From the NCBI GenBank assembly GCA_027886175.1, contig JAJNNQ010000142.1, forward strand, positions 378,501 to 442,500: 64,000 bases of DNA, in the 5' to 3' direction. Position numbers and translations under genes: made by a program. The notes beneath the pieces were generated by a model. The model ran no database searches. It was not told where the DNA came from and was given only the letters and a program-made list of their open reading frames with translations. Source of the stretch: Phylloscopus collybita (taxonomy: Eukaryota > Chordata > Aves > Passeriformes > Phylloscopidae). Below, in pieces: positions 1 through 9,954 of this stretch; position 1 is the first letter of the stretch; every line of letters begins with the position of its first letter.

Positions 1-296
1 GGGTTTGCTGATTCTCTGGGGGTGTCTGTGCAGAGCACAGAGCACAGAGCCCAGGGAAAGGGAATAAATAACCCTGATGGGAACTGAGGCTGCGGGAATT
101 GCAGAGCCTGGGGCTGCCAGGGCAGGGCAGGGGCACTCTGGGCTCCGGGGGCAGCAGGATATCACTGTGCTCCGTGCTGAGATATCCCTCTCCACCCCTT
201 AATGACCCAGCGCTCTAATTGAGGGTAAAATGCACATTCATTCCCACCTGCCTTTTACCTAGAGGTGCCTTAAAAAACTCCAAGAAAATCCCTGGG
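1..296. other. Non-coding unique sequence, nothing recognised
   Basis: No open frame of note, no tandem repeat and no family that recurs elsewhere in the window. It is moderately GC-rich with short A/T stretches. Confidence 0.5.
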
Positions 297-602
297 ACCT
301 TCTGCAGCCACGGTTTCATGCCTGCCATGTTTTGATTTCAGGAAATTCTTTTCCCAGAGACAGAACTGGTAAACAAGGTCATGTTACTGTAAACGAATAT
401 ATTTTTCTACATGCTTTCCCAAAGGAGGGACCTTGCTTGATGGTCTCGTCAAGTGACCAATGGGTCCAGGGGTCCCACCTCTGAGGTGGGTGCTTTGTAG
501 AAAGGTATAAAATAGGTTTGGAGAATAAACTGAGACTCCTCCTAGGAGTCACAGCCTTCTAATAACTTGCATCTTTCCTTCGTGTCCAACAGCGACAACC
601 TT
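297..602 (+). mobile_element. Solo LTR, divergent member of LTR-B family, with target duplication
   Basis: The element runs from TGCAGCC at 303 to CAGCGACA ending at 597. It shares its layout with the LTR-B copies elsewhere: the opening TGCAGCC, a GACCAATGG CCAAT box near 457, a TATA-like GGTATAAAATAGG near 505, a GAATAAACTGAG polyadenylation signal near 521, the CAGCCTTCTAA segment, and the closing CAACAGCGACA. The five bases ACCTT lie at 297-301 and again at 598-602, so this is a complete solo LTR with a perfect 5-bp duplication. One extra C (302) lies between the left duplication and the TG. No internal retroviral genes remain. Confidence 0.85.
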
Positions 603-1932
603 CTCTTCAATTCCTCTATCTGTTAAAAAAGAACTCTCCGCTTTATTCTCAGCCTTGTTCTCCCTTGCTACCCGAGCAGTCTAGTAGAGGTTTGATGGCT
701 TAATAGTTATTTCTTATTTATTTTGAAAGATCCCTGTCACATCCAGCTGCTGGATAGAGTTACTCTGCTCGTTCCCTCCCAGGAGTCGCCCTTGGCGCGT
801 CTCTGGGCAGAGCTGCTCTCCAGCAGATGTGTCTGACAGGCAGCTCAGGATCCCCCTGCAGTCACTCTGTGCTGGGGACAGACAGGCTGGGCCGGGCTGG
901 GGAGGGGCAGGAGGAGGGAGAGGGGAGGGAGGGACAGAACTCCCCGAGAATCGGCTCTGAGAGAGGCCGGGGAGTGATGGTGTCAGGAGAATGAACCCAC
1001 AAACAGCAGAGCTTGTGTCCAGAGGGGAGGCAGAGGAGGCCTGGAACTTTATTTGAATAAAGGGAGAGCCCATGGGGCGTTTCCCATGGGTGCTCTCTGA
1101 TTTTTAGGGGACCCAGCCTCCTTTTTATCCCAATTTTGCTCTCTGTCCCCATTGTGTTTGAGAGAGTCAGACTTCCCAAATCACCTCACACAGACCCTTC
1201 CAAAGTATTGCCCCCTTTGTCCTTTCCTTGGGTCAGTCAGTGGGATTCCTGTGGAATTTCTGGTTCCTCCCATTGCTCCTCTCGTCTCTCAGTACCCAAT
1301 TTTTGTCCATCAGCAGACCCAGAGTTTGTAAGGACAAATCTCTCTCATTCCTTTCCATGGGGAGGGGAGAACTGGGGGTCAAAACCCCTGGGGGGAAGTT
1401 CGGCTGGGGACTGGGGGGATTCACTCAAACCTGAGGGGTTTTGGGTCTCTACAGCAGCAAAAATCCCCGTTCCTCATCCTCTGTGACCCAGACAATCATC
1501 TGCCACCCCTTGGTCTGCAATTTTTTATTTTTTTTTTTAACCGAGTGCAGCTGACCTCTGGTTCAGAATGAACAGCCACTTAAATTGTCCTGAATTGGAG
1601 AGGAAACCTCTCCAATGCTGCCTGGGAGAGCGATTTAAAATCAGTAAATTGGCCCCACTTGCTGGAACTCAGACAAGCTCAACCCCTGTGGGATCAGGGA
1701 GCAGGGATGGGAATGAAGGGAAACGTTTCCACAGCTGCTTTAGGCAAACGATTTAGGGATCATTTCCCGAAATCCCGCCGGGGTTTAAGCACAGAGGGTT
1801 CTCCCGCTCATTCATCCCCTTTTAGTGCTGAACAAAAGGCAAGCTGAGCTCTCCCAGGCTGCTCCCAGCGCGTTCTGCTGAGCGCTCAGCCTGGAGCAGC
1901 GCCCGCAGACAGCCCCAGGGGCAGCCAGGGAG
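603..1932. other. Non-coding unique sequence
   Basis: Mostly unique, partly GC-rich sequence with a short A/T run near 1521-1540. The open frames here (about 60-120 codons) have no start context, splice pattern or recognisable domain, and I treat them as chance. Confidence 0.5.
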
Positions 1933-1996
1933 CACGGTCAAGCAGGAAAGGTTAAAACTGGGGATGTTCCTGCATCCAGGAGCACCGGCATGCAGC

Positions 1997-2829
1997 TGTC
2001 TGGATTTGGACAGGTCTCTGCCAGGGAAAGCTGGAGTTTCCCTTGGACTGGGGAATGTAAACCCCTCACCCCCACCAAATTATAATTTTGCAATCAAGGG
2101 CTTTCAGGCAAAGATTTGGGAATGGGAATAACAGTTCTTTACTGGGAATATTAACAATACAAATGGAGTAGAAAAAACAAAATCATCCAACCAAACCAGC
2201 AAACAAACAAACAGCAATCCTGGAGAACCCTGACAGAGTCAGAGCTACAGCCTGACACCCTGTTGGTCAGGGGGTTGGGAGCAGCCCCAAAGTGAGTCCT
2301 CCTGGAGTGGCAGAGGTGGCTCTGGTGGGGCAGAGATGATCCTGTAGAACAAGGGTCCAGGGGTGGTGAGAAGGGTCCAGGGGTGGTGAGAAGGGTCCAG
2401 TGATGGTGAGAAGGGTCCAGGGGTGGTGAGAAGGGTCCAGGGATGGTGAGAAGGGTCCAGGGGTGGTGAGAAGGGTGCAGGGGTGGTGAGAAGGGTCCAG
2501 TCTTCCTCCAGGAATCGGGTGGAGCTGGATCCTTTCTGTGTTCCTGTGTCTCAGTTTTATCCAGGTGGGAATGGTTGGCTCCCCGCACTGGATGGAGCAT
2601 CTCACCCTGGGATGATGGAATGTGGATGTTCTGCTTTGGGGAGTCTTAATGGCCCATTGTGAAAAGAGATAACCAACACTGCCCCACCTGGTTTTATCAG
2701 CTGGCCCATTATCAGAGGGCATCCACCCCCCCCTCCTCCCAGAGTTACAAGAGAGAAAGAAAAACATCTCCCCAACTGCTTTTAACAGATGAAATAGAAT
2801 ACACATTTTTGGTTCCACAACCCAAGACA
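1997..2829 (-). mobile_element. Solo LTR of family A (833 bp)
   Basis: The left end TGTCTGGATTTGGACAGG and the right end ACAACCCAAGACA give the near-palindromic termini TGTCTTGG/CCAAGACA seen in all LTR-A copies. Read on the minus strand it has a TATA-like GGATAAAACTGAG, an internal 20-bp VNTR, a CCAGTAAAGAACTG polyadenylation signal and a U5-like tail. The flanking five bases are GCAGC (1992-1996) and GCAGT (2830-2834), a duplication with one mismatch. Neither a primer-binding site nor gag/pol sequence is present. Minus-strand open frames across it come from the VNTR and are not genes. Confidence 0.85.
2351..2500. repeat. 20-bp VNTR inside LTR-A, 7 full units plus a half
   Basis: Units of the form AAGGGTCCAGGGGTGGTGAG start at 2351, 2371, 2391, 2411, 2431, 2451 and 2471, followed by a 10-bp partial unit. 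Units differ at one or two positions (GGG/GGA/TGA). The same array with other copy numbers sits in every other long LTR-A copy in the window. Confidence 0.95.
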
Positions 2830-3055
2830 GCAGTCAAGCAGGAAATATTAAAATTGGGGATGTTCCTGCATCCAGGAACTCTGGCATGGCTCCAGCCAGG
2901 CTGTGACAGCTCCACACGGACAGGACAGAGGCAGTTCCGTGGTTGGAGACTCAGGAGAGAACTTTATAAAGGAAACAAAGCCCCTGTGAGCCATCAATGC
3001 TGTTCTTGGGGGGTTTCATTAAACCCACCCTGCATAGCTGGCTACAGATTTTCCC

Positions 3056-3241
3056 TCAATGCTTTGAATTATTTGTTGCTTTACCCCTCAACGCTGTGAA
3101 AAATTTGCTGTTTTACCCCCAATGCTGTGAATTATTTCCTGTTTTACTCCCCAGTGCTGTGAATAATTTCCCATTTTACCCCTCAATGCTGTGAATCATT
3201 TCCTGTTTTACCCCTCAATGCTGTGAATTTGCTGTTTCACC
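3056..3241. repeat. Tandem repeat, ~31-32 bp unit, six copies
   Basis: Units contain CAATGCTGTGAATTATTTCC followed by TGTTTTACCCC. Six diverged copies can be followed from 3056; the last one is shortened. It starts about 160 bp past the 60-bp flanking repeat. Confidence 0.9.
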
Positions 3242-3888
3242 AGGAAAAGGCTGACGTGGAATCTCTGGGATTCGGGTCTCCCATGATGTCCCTTATCTTT
3301 AGGAGTTCCAAATTTCCTCATCACTTCTTACCGACTTCAGCCAAGTCTGCAAAACAAAAGGACGGATTCCTGAAGCAAAAACTGATCCCAGCTCGGCCCC
3401 AGTTTGCGATTCCTGCCTGTATTTGTGTATTTCTGTGTGCTGCTTTTGCCTCAAACCCATGGTTCTGTCACAAAACACCTCCATAAATCATATTCCAAGA
3501 GCAGGTCTTAACTACCACCTCCTGTTTTCTTTTCAAATCCCTCTGGTTAATCATCCTGACAGCTCCGACACGCCGAATATCGCCGGAGTTTTGAGCGCCA
3601 CGTGCTGCAGGAATGAAATCAAAATACACTGAGAAACACACAAAAAATTCACCAATTCTGTGCCACTATTGCCACTGCAACTGCTGCAAATAAAACCCTG
3701 GCAAAACACAGACTGGCCTGCGAGGGGGAAACACAGAAATAAATAAACCAACCCGAGGTGCAGGTGAATTTTTATTTGTGCAGGTGAATTCCTGCCTGTG
3801 CTGTGCACACCTCACACGGAGATGGAGAGGGGCAAGGCTGAGTGCTCTCATTAGCAGCCACCCCTGCCGTGCCCAAACACTCCTCAGG
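3242..3888. other. Non-coding unique sequence
   Basis: No repeats shared with other parts of the window and no credible open frame. Confidence 0.45.
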
Positions 3889-3967
3889 GTTGAAAAAAGG
3901 TTGAAAAAAGGTTAAAAAAAGGCAGGAAAAAGGTTAAAAAATGGTTGAGAAAAGGTTGAAAAATGAA
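3889..3967. repeat. A-rich short tandem repeat, ~10-11 bp unit
   Basis: Repeated GGTTGAAAAAA and GGTTAAAAAA units with variable A runs. Confidence 0.8.
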
Positions 3968-4297
3968 AGAATCTCGTTGCGTTCACCTTTTCTTAGTAAA
4001 TGCAGCGTTGCCATGAATGATTTCTGGCCTCCCCCGAGCGCTGGAGGGGGGTGTGAAGGTGTCCAAGCTCCAAGCTCAGATGGCCCTGAGAGGTTTTTCT
4101 GCAGAAATCCGAGCTGCCCAGAGCCGAGCCCAGCTGGGCCCGGGGCTCCCCGCGGTGGGCACGGCTTCCAAAGGAAGCCACAGATGGCTCCAGGTGGAGA
4201 AGCAGCCCCAGGGGCCTCGCTCACCCTTCCCAAGGTCAGCAGAAAGTTTTTACAGCCTGAGCAGCCGGTTAGAGACAAACCTGAACTTCCCAACTCC

Positions 4298-4601
4298 TGT
4301 AGCCTGAGTCGGTGCCTGAGATGTTTTGGTTTCTCTGAAACTCTTTTCCCAGAGAGTTTTCTGCCAACCAGAGACACGTTTTTCTGACTGTGACCTTTGT
4401 TTGCATCCCTTTCCCTGGGAGGGACTTCTCCTTGCTGTCCCTCTGCTCTGACCAATGTGAGTGAAGAAGTTTGTCTTTGTTTCACCCATCTGGTTGTTCT
4501 CTGTAGAACAGGAGAAAAGGGGAGAAATTCCCGGAAATAAACGGAGTCACTGTCAGCCTTCTGAGTCACAGTCTGTGTCCTTGTGATCTTTAACAGCGTC
4601 A
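4298..4601 (+). mobile_element. LTR-B solo LTR
   Basis: It starts TGTAGCCTGAGTCGGTGCC and ends TTTAACAGCGTCA. It contains a CCAAT box (GACCAATGTGAG near 4450), a TATA-like motif replaced here by GGAGAAAAGGGG, and a GAAATAAACGGAG polyadenylation signal near 4535. It forms an inverted pair with the copy at 4829-5132. I see no target duplication around this copy. Confidence 0.85.
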
Positions 4602-4828
4602 GGACATCTCTGTTCTACAGGGTGGGTTTGACTCCGGGGGCTGCTGGGTTGGGCTTTGCAAGGACAGACAGAGAGAGAGAGAGAGAAAAATCAAATGACT
4701 GAGGTGTGAGAGCTGCCACGAAACAGCAGCAAAGGCAGCAGAGAGCTGCCCCACAGGTGGGCAACGGAGGCTTCAAAAGCTTCAGGATGTGGATGGAGAA
4801 GTTTCCACCACTTCTACACATCCTCTCA

Positions 4829-5132
4829 TGACACTGTTAAAGATCACAATGACACAGACTCCGACTCAGAATGCTGACAATGGCTGTGTTAATTTTCGGG
4901 AATTTCTCCCCTTCTATCCTGTTCTACAGAGAACAACCCACTCGGTGAAACAAAGACAAACTTCTTCACTCACATTGGTCAGAGCAGAGGGACAGCAAGG
5001 AGAAGTCCCTCCCAGGGAAAGGGATGCAAACAAAGGTCACAGTCAGAAAAACGTGTCTCTGGTTGGCAGAAAACTCTCTGGGAAAAGAGTTTCAGAGAAA
5101 CCAAAACATCTCAGGCACCAACCAGGGCTACA
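4829..5132 (-). mobile_element. LTR-B solo LTR, inverted relative to 4298-4601
   Basis: On the plus strand it begins TGACACTGTTAAAGATC and ends CAGGGCTACA, which is the reverse complement of the LTR-B consensus. The 304-bp length equals that of its partner. The open frame that runs along it recurs in every antisense LTR-B copy and is a by-product of the LTR. Confidence 0.85.
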
Positions 5133-5291
5133 ATGTCCCTCTGACTTGAATAACGTGACTGAAGAACTTTGTTTCACCCACTGGGCTGTTCTCTGTAGAA
5201 AAGGATAAAGGGAAGGAATTCCCGGGAATTAACAGAGCCGTTGTCAGCATTCTGAGTCAGAGTCGGTGTCCTTGCGGTCTTTAACAGCGTC
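5133..5291 (+). mobile_element. 3' half of a further LTR-B copy
   Basis: Directly after the inverted copy, the sequence resumes in plus orientation at the TGTCCCTCTG segment, passes AGGATAAAGGG and ends TTTAACAGCGTCA. The 5' half is missing, so this copy was either the target of the inverted insertion or was truncated in a rearrangement. Confidence 0.8.
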
Positions 5292-6864
5292 AAGGATTCC
5301 GCTGGACCCGCACCCCCTCCTCATCCTGTAATTCCCCCCGGCTCCGAGGAAATGTTCATCCATTCATCCCCTGCCTTTCCTGGGAAATCCAGCAATAAAT
5401 AAAGAAACGAATCCCTCCCGTCCCTGCCGCAGCCCCGGCACTTCCAGGTCAATATTTGCTTTCTCAGCCCCGACCCTGGCAGGAGGCTGGGAGATAAATT
5501 CTCTGCTCAGCTCTGCAAACACCCCGGGTTCATTGGTGCCCCTGCAAATAAGCAATAAATGGGAAATAAATGAGGTGTGGAGCTCGTGGCCTGGAGGACC
5601 TGGGGGATACTCAGAGGAGCTTTTTTTTGGGATTGATTGGATGACACAGCGCTCTGGGATTGCTCTGAGGGTCTCCCATCCCTCCTAAGGCACAATTTGC
5701 CAACAATTTTCATCATTCTGGGGCTGTGCAGGGATTTTTTTTCTTGTTCTTTATCACAGAAGCCCCCTGTGAACTGCCCCAGCACCACAAACCCAACCAC
5801 ATTTCCATTTCCCTCCCTTGATGAAGTATTTCTCAATTTTTTGGCCTTGAAAAAAAAAAAAAAAAAAAAGAGTTTGCAGCCTCAGTGTAGGGGATGTTTG
5901 AACATCTACCATCCTCAGTGTAACTTTGGATTTTTTTCATGGATTTTATGCTCCTCCCATGGCCTGGGATGGGGTGGATTCCTGGTGTCTGCACCAAAAG
6001 CATCAAGAGATGGAGAACTCTCCATCTCCTCAGGGCTTTATCTCAGTTTTTAACAGCACCTGGCCTGGGAAAATGCTGATTTGTTTCTGCTTCAGCCTGT
6101 ATAAATCAAGCTTTAATTTTCCCCCTTGCAGAGAAATTGGGAGTGACTCCATTTCCCTCGGTGATGGGCAGTGTGAGTGGAAAAGAGCTTTTTCTTTTCC
6201 AGATTTCCTCTCCTCTCAGAGGTCTCCAGCTGCAATTTGACTCCTCCAGTGGCTGAGTGCTGTGGGAGGGCTGGAAAAGCTGGGCTAAAAGCTGAGAAAA
6301 AAGGCCAGAATTTAAAAAAAAAAAAAAAAAAAAAAAAAGGGTTTTATTCATACAGCTTCTCCATGTGGCTGCAATCACAGCTGGGGAAACCCAGAAATGT
6401 TCTGGGTTTAAAGGTCCTGTTAACACCTGGAAAAAAAAAAAAATTATAAAGCATCCCTGCCAAGGGGGAACGGCTTTAGATGCCTCAGCTGGGAAAAGTT
6501 CTTTGTGGGAGCGAGGAGTGGGGTGGAAAGGAGCAGCTCCAGGGGCTGGGGAGGAGATTCTGCACTCCAGAACCACGGGGAGCAGGAGATTCAGGAGATG
6601 AAAACCCAATTTTAAGGACACATTTTAAGTAATGAGTGCAGTGGAGTGGAACAGTGATGTGGAGTAAGAGGGTTGTCCTGCAAATCGACCTGAAATCGCT
6701 GCTGCTTCTGCCGAGCTGGGCCAGAAAAAATTCAGAATAATTCCAGGAGAAACAGCCTTTTCCTGGGAACAGCCTGAGAGCAGAGGGAAGGGGAGGTGCC
6801 CAGCTGGGGGAAGGAACAAGAGACCTGGAAATGCGGAGTTTTTAGGGGTTTAACTCATTTCTTT
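5292..6864. other. Non-coding unique sequence with two poly(A) tracts
   Basis: A20 at 5850-5869 and A25 at 6314-6338 stand out; a third A run lies near 6432. The tracts could be tails of old retroposed copies, but no element body upstream is recognisable. No gene is supported. Confidence 0.5.
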
Positions 6865-8053
6865 GTGTTATAAGTGCACATTTTAGAGTTGGCTTTTTGC
6901 TGTGCTGGTTTGAAAGCAAAACCAGTGAGACTCCCAGTCAGAGATACAATTTAATAGAAGAAGAGAGAGGAAAAAATATGTCAAATAAATGGAATAATAC
7001 AACCTGACACCCTGTTGGTCAGGGTGTTTGAAGCAGTCCAAAAGTGAGTCCTCCTGGAGTGGCAGATGTGGTTCCACTGGAGCAGAGATGATCCTGAGAG
7101 AGAAGGGTCCCGTGATGGTGAGCAGGGTCCAGTCTTCCTCCAGGAATCTGGTGGAACCAGATGAGATGTTCTTGTCAAAGCAGTGATCCCGTCTGGTAGC
7201 TCTTGTCTCCTCTGGGAGTCCAGTGGATAAAAGCTCCCTGTGATGTCTCAAACCCTGGATTATATCCAGGTGGGAATGCTTGGCTCCTCCCCCTGGGTGG
7301 AGCATCTCACAGTGGGATGATCTCATTCCATGAGTCATGCAGTGGGTCCTTGATGGCCCATTAACCAGAGATAACTCCCAGAGGAAGTTATCTATGAGTC
7401 ATGTGGCAAGGCATCGTTAGGCTCATTAACAGGAGATAAGGAAAACACTGCCCCACCTTGGCTCCAAGGCTCATGGGGATGGAATACAGACCTTGGGCAC
7501 AATTTTACATTGGAATCTAGGACATTCGCAAATATAGAAATGAATGTTATACATATAGTGTAAGAAGGTTGTACTGTGTTTCCTTTTATTTGTGGAATTT
7601 AAAATTGTAATGGAGGTATAGTTCCTAATGGTAACAACATAGAGATGGGGGTTATGGTTTTTTTGTAATCTCTAACAAGATAGAAGCCAGAAGAGTCCCC
7701 TGGCATTCCTGAGGAAAATAAAGAACAATGAACCTTTACGGCCAAGAAAGATTTATGACTTCTACCTCGACACCCAGATGCCAAGAACAGATAAAAGAAG
7801 CTACAATACTTGAGGACCCTTAAAACTGATAAGCCAAGCAGATGTTTGAATATGCATTAGTCTCTTTTTGAATATGTAACACCAAGACTTTTAAACACCA
7901 AGAAGTTTGGAATGGGCGGTGTGTTGCTTTGCACCCTCAGCTGAGAAGCTACCTTTTTTTTGTCTCCTTACTGTCAGTTTTTATTCTATTTTATTTTCTT
8001 TTTATTAAACTTATAAATTAATCTAAAAACGTGAAATGTCGTTTTTCACGTTT
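6865..8053 (+). mobile_element. LTR-D, AT-rich LTR interrupted by an LTR-A-like insertion
   Basis: The 5' end (TGTGTTATAAGTGCAC at 6865 to TTGGCTTTTTGC at 6900) is followed by an inserted LTR, and LTR-D sequence continues from about 7502 to 8053. The end of the element carries TTTTTATTAAACTTATAAA and a 10-bp perfect hairpin (AAACGTGAAA 8027-8036, TTTCACGTTT 8044-8053). It is homologous, in reverse orientation, to 8193-8753. Flanking the insertion, 6876-6895 (GCACATTTTAGAGTTGG) resembles 7497-7513, so the exact join is uncertain. Confidence 0.65.
6901..7501 (-). mobile_element. LTR-A subfamily (TGTGCTGG type) inserted in LTR-D
   Basis: It starts TGTGCTGGTTTGAAAGC, like the copy at 37991, shares the central LTR-A segment (CCTGACACCCTGTTGGTCAG and GTCCTCCTGGAGTGGCAG), and has only one full VNTR unit (about 7103-7132). 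The end near GGGCACA at 7501 is a best guess, because the terminal CCAAGACA of other copies is not clear here. Confidence 0.7.
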
Positions 8054-8192
8054 GTGCTGTGGAATGGTGACGGGAGGGGGGAAATCCACCTCGCAGGGTT
8101 TTGTTCTGAACGAGCTTTTAGGCAGCGCCCAGCTCATCCCTGCACTGATAATTAGCGGTGACTTGATGAGGGAGGAGCAGGAATTGTGTGAT

Positions 8193-8753
8193 TGTGAAAA
8201 ACACGATTCACATATTATGTAAAATTTGTAAGTTTAATAAAAGTAAAATAAAATAGACAATAAGGAGAAAAAAAAAAAACAAAGCTCTTTTCGGCCAAGG
8301 TGCTGATACCAACAAGATCAGCACCCCATCTCTTCTCAGATCCTTTGTTTTAAGGACTTCTCTGTTACAGATTTAAATGAGATAATACATGATTCAAATA
8401 TTCATTTTTGGTTTCAAGACTTCCCTTAATTATACAGTTTTTCTATGTGGCCTTGCTAAGTCTAGATAGAGATAGTAAATCTCTCTTCTTCAACAAGGCT
8501 CAGTTGTTCCTTATCTTCAGGAATTCCAGATGGCCCTCCTGTCTTCTATCTCTTTGAGGAATTAAAAAAAAACAACACAACAATCCCATCTCTACTTTGT
8601 TGCAATCTAAGAATATTTATCTATCACAATTTTTTAAAATTCTATTAATAAAAAAAAAACAACATGCAATATAACCTTCCCATATTATACATAAAGCAAT
8701 CTGCTTGTTATATGCGAAAAGCCAACTCCAGAATATGCATTTATAACACGATC
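8193..8753 (-). mobile_element. LTR-D copy, inverted
   Basis: The reverse complement shows the same order of motifs as 7502-8053: GATAGAAGACAGGAGGGCC, TGTAACAGAGAAGTCC, CTCCTTATTGTC, TTTTATTAAACTTACAAA, then a GTGAA...TTTCAC hairpin. Its 5' end (GTGTTATAAATGCATATTC, read on minus) matches 6867-6884. Overall identity to the other copy looks like 65-75 percent by eye. Together the two form a tail-to-tail inverted repeat with about 140 bp between them. Confidence 0.7.
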
Positions 8754-9479
8754 ATCCGGAGAGGAGCTGGTCAGGGTTAAGTAGAAATCTTTTTTAGGGG
8801 GGTAAAAAAACCACCAACCCCTCTCAAATCGTGGAAACTCTGCTACTTATCTCAGTAAAAGAGAAGGGAAAATTGATTTGAAAACGGGCGAGCGACTGTG
8901 TTGTTATTGTTGTGAGGGAAAAATTGCCGGTAATTTCACCGTGAAGTCAAATTTTACCCTGTGAGTTTTCAATTTGCCTTCACAGAAGGCTGAGAAGAAA
9001 TGAATGTGTTCCAGAGATAAGGTTTTCTTCTAAGAAAAATCACTTTAATTGGAAAGCAGTGAATGAAAACAGGTCGTGATCACCTCATTCTTGTCTTGCT
9101 TTGGTTGTTTTTTTTTTTTTTTTTTTTCGTTTTTTTTTTTCTTTTTTCCCTCCCTACTGGACTCCTTTGCACTTCCCAGCTCCACTTTTCTTTTTGTCAC
9201 CACTTCAATTTCTCACTGCTCAGACAGGGGAAGGAACATTTCCGCCCACTGGGGTAAGAAAGGAGCCAGATCTGAGTGCTGGGGGCTCTGATCACACCCC
9301 CTGCAGCTCCGGGCTTAACAAAACCCAGCAAACAACAAAACCCAGGCCGAACTAAAGGAGGGAATGCGCATTCCTGGCTTTTCCAGGAATTTCAGGACAG
9401 ATCAAACCTGTTTGCTTTTCTAACTCACAATGGAACTCTTCACGTTGCTTTGGTCTTTGTCGCCTCCCCGAGCTCTGGG
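8754..9479. other. Non-coding sequence with a long poly(T) tract
   Basis: A near-continuous T run occupies about 9108-9149, broken by a few C and G. The rest is unique and shows no gene. Confidence 0.5.
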
Positions 9480-9785
9480 GGTATTTTTCTTGTCCCCAAG
9501 TTTTGTTTGGAGATATTTTTCTTGTCCCCAAGTTTTGTTTGGAGATATTTTTCTTATCCCCGAGCTTTGTTTGGAGATATTTTTCTTGTCCCCAAGTTTT
9601 GTTTGGAGATATTTTTCTTGTCCCCAAGCTTTGTTTGGAGATATTTTTCTTGTCCCCAAGTTTTGTTTGGAGATATTTTTTTGTCCCCGAGCTTTGTTTG
9701 GGGGTATTTTTCTTGTCCCCGAGCTTTGTTTGGAGATATTTTTATTGTCCCCAAGCTTTGTTTGGAGATATTTTTCTTGTTCTGG
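9480..9785. repeat. Minisatellite, 32-bp unit, ~9.5 copies
   Basis: Units contain TTTGTTTGGAGATATTTTTC and TTGTCCCCAAG with few substitutions (AAG/GAG, GTT/GCT). Adjacent units abut with no unique spacers. Long frames on both strands follow from a stop-poor unit. Confidence 0.95.
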
Positions 9786-9954
9786 GGGGAATTCAGGGTA
9801 GGGCAGGACCTGGTGGGGCTGAAGAGCTTTGAGGAGGAGTTTTGGGGAATGTCTGAGAGGAGATTTTGTGTTCCTGGGGGCCTTGGATGCAGCTCCAGCC
9901 CTGGGACAGAGTGAGGAGGAGCCGATGGCAGCAGCTCCTCACGGCCACCCCGGG

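Larger units (their letters stand above)
1933..2893. repeat. Direct repeat of about 60 bp flanking an LTR-A insertion
   Basis: About 60 bp at 1935-1996 (TCAAGCAGGAAAGG near its start, GATGTTCCTGCATCCAGG in the middle, GGCATG near its end) recurs at 2832-2893, directly after the LTR at 1997-2829. The two copies differ at roughly one base in seven. Either the LTR landed at the junction of an old tandem duplication or the flanks are an unusually long target duplication. Confidence 0.75.

Noticed and set aside
2151..2818. Proline- and histidine-rich repeat protein (SHHPWTLLT units), also near 12045, 29182 and 45175
   Set aside because: It is the LTR-A VNTR. The 20-bp unit shifts frame every copy, so all three frames stay open.
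4250..5208. A protein containing SSLTLVRAEGQQGEVPPRE recurring about eight times in the window
   Set aside because: It is the antisense reading of LTR-B. Conservation comes from the LTR, and frames end at variable points in the flanks.
9480..9785. CRISPR-like array with 32-bp repeats
   Set aside because: Repeats abut with no spacers and the context is eukaryotic.
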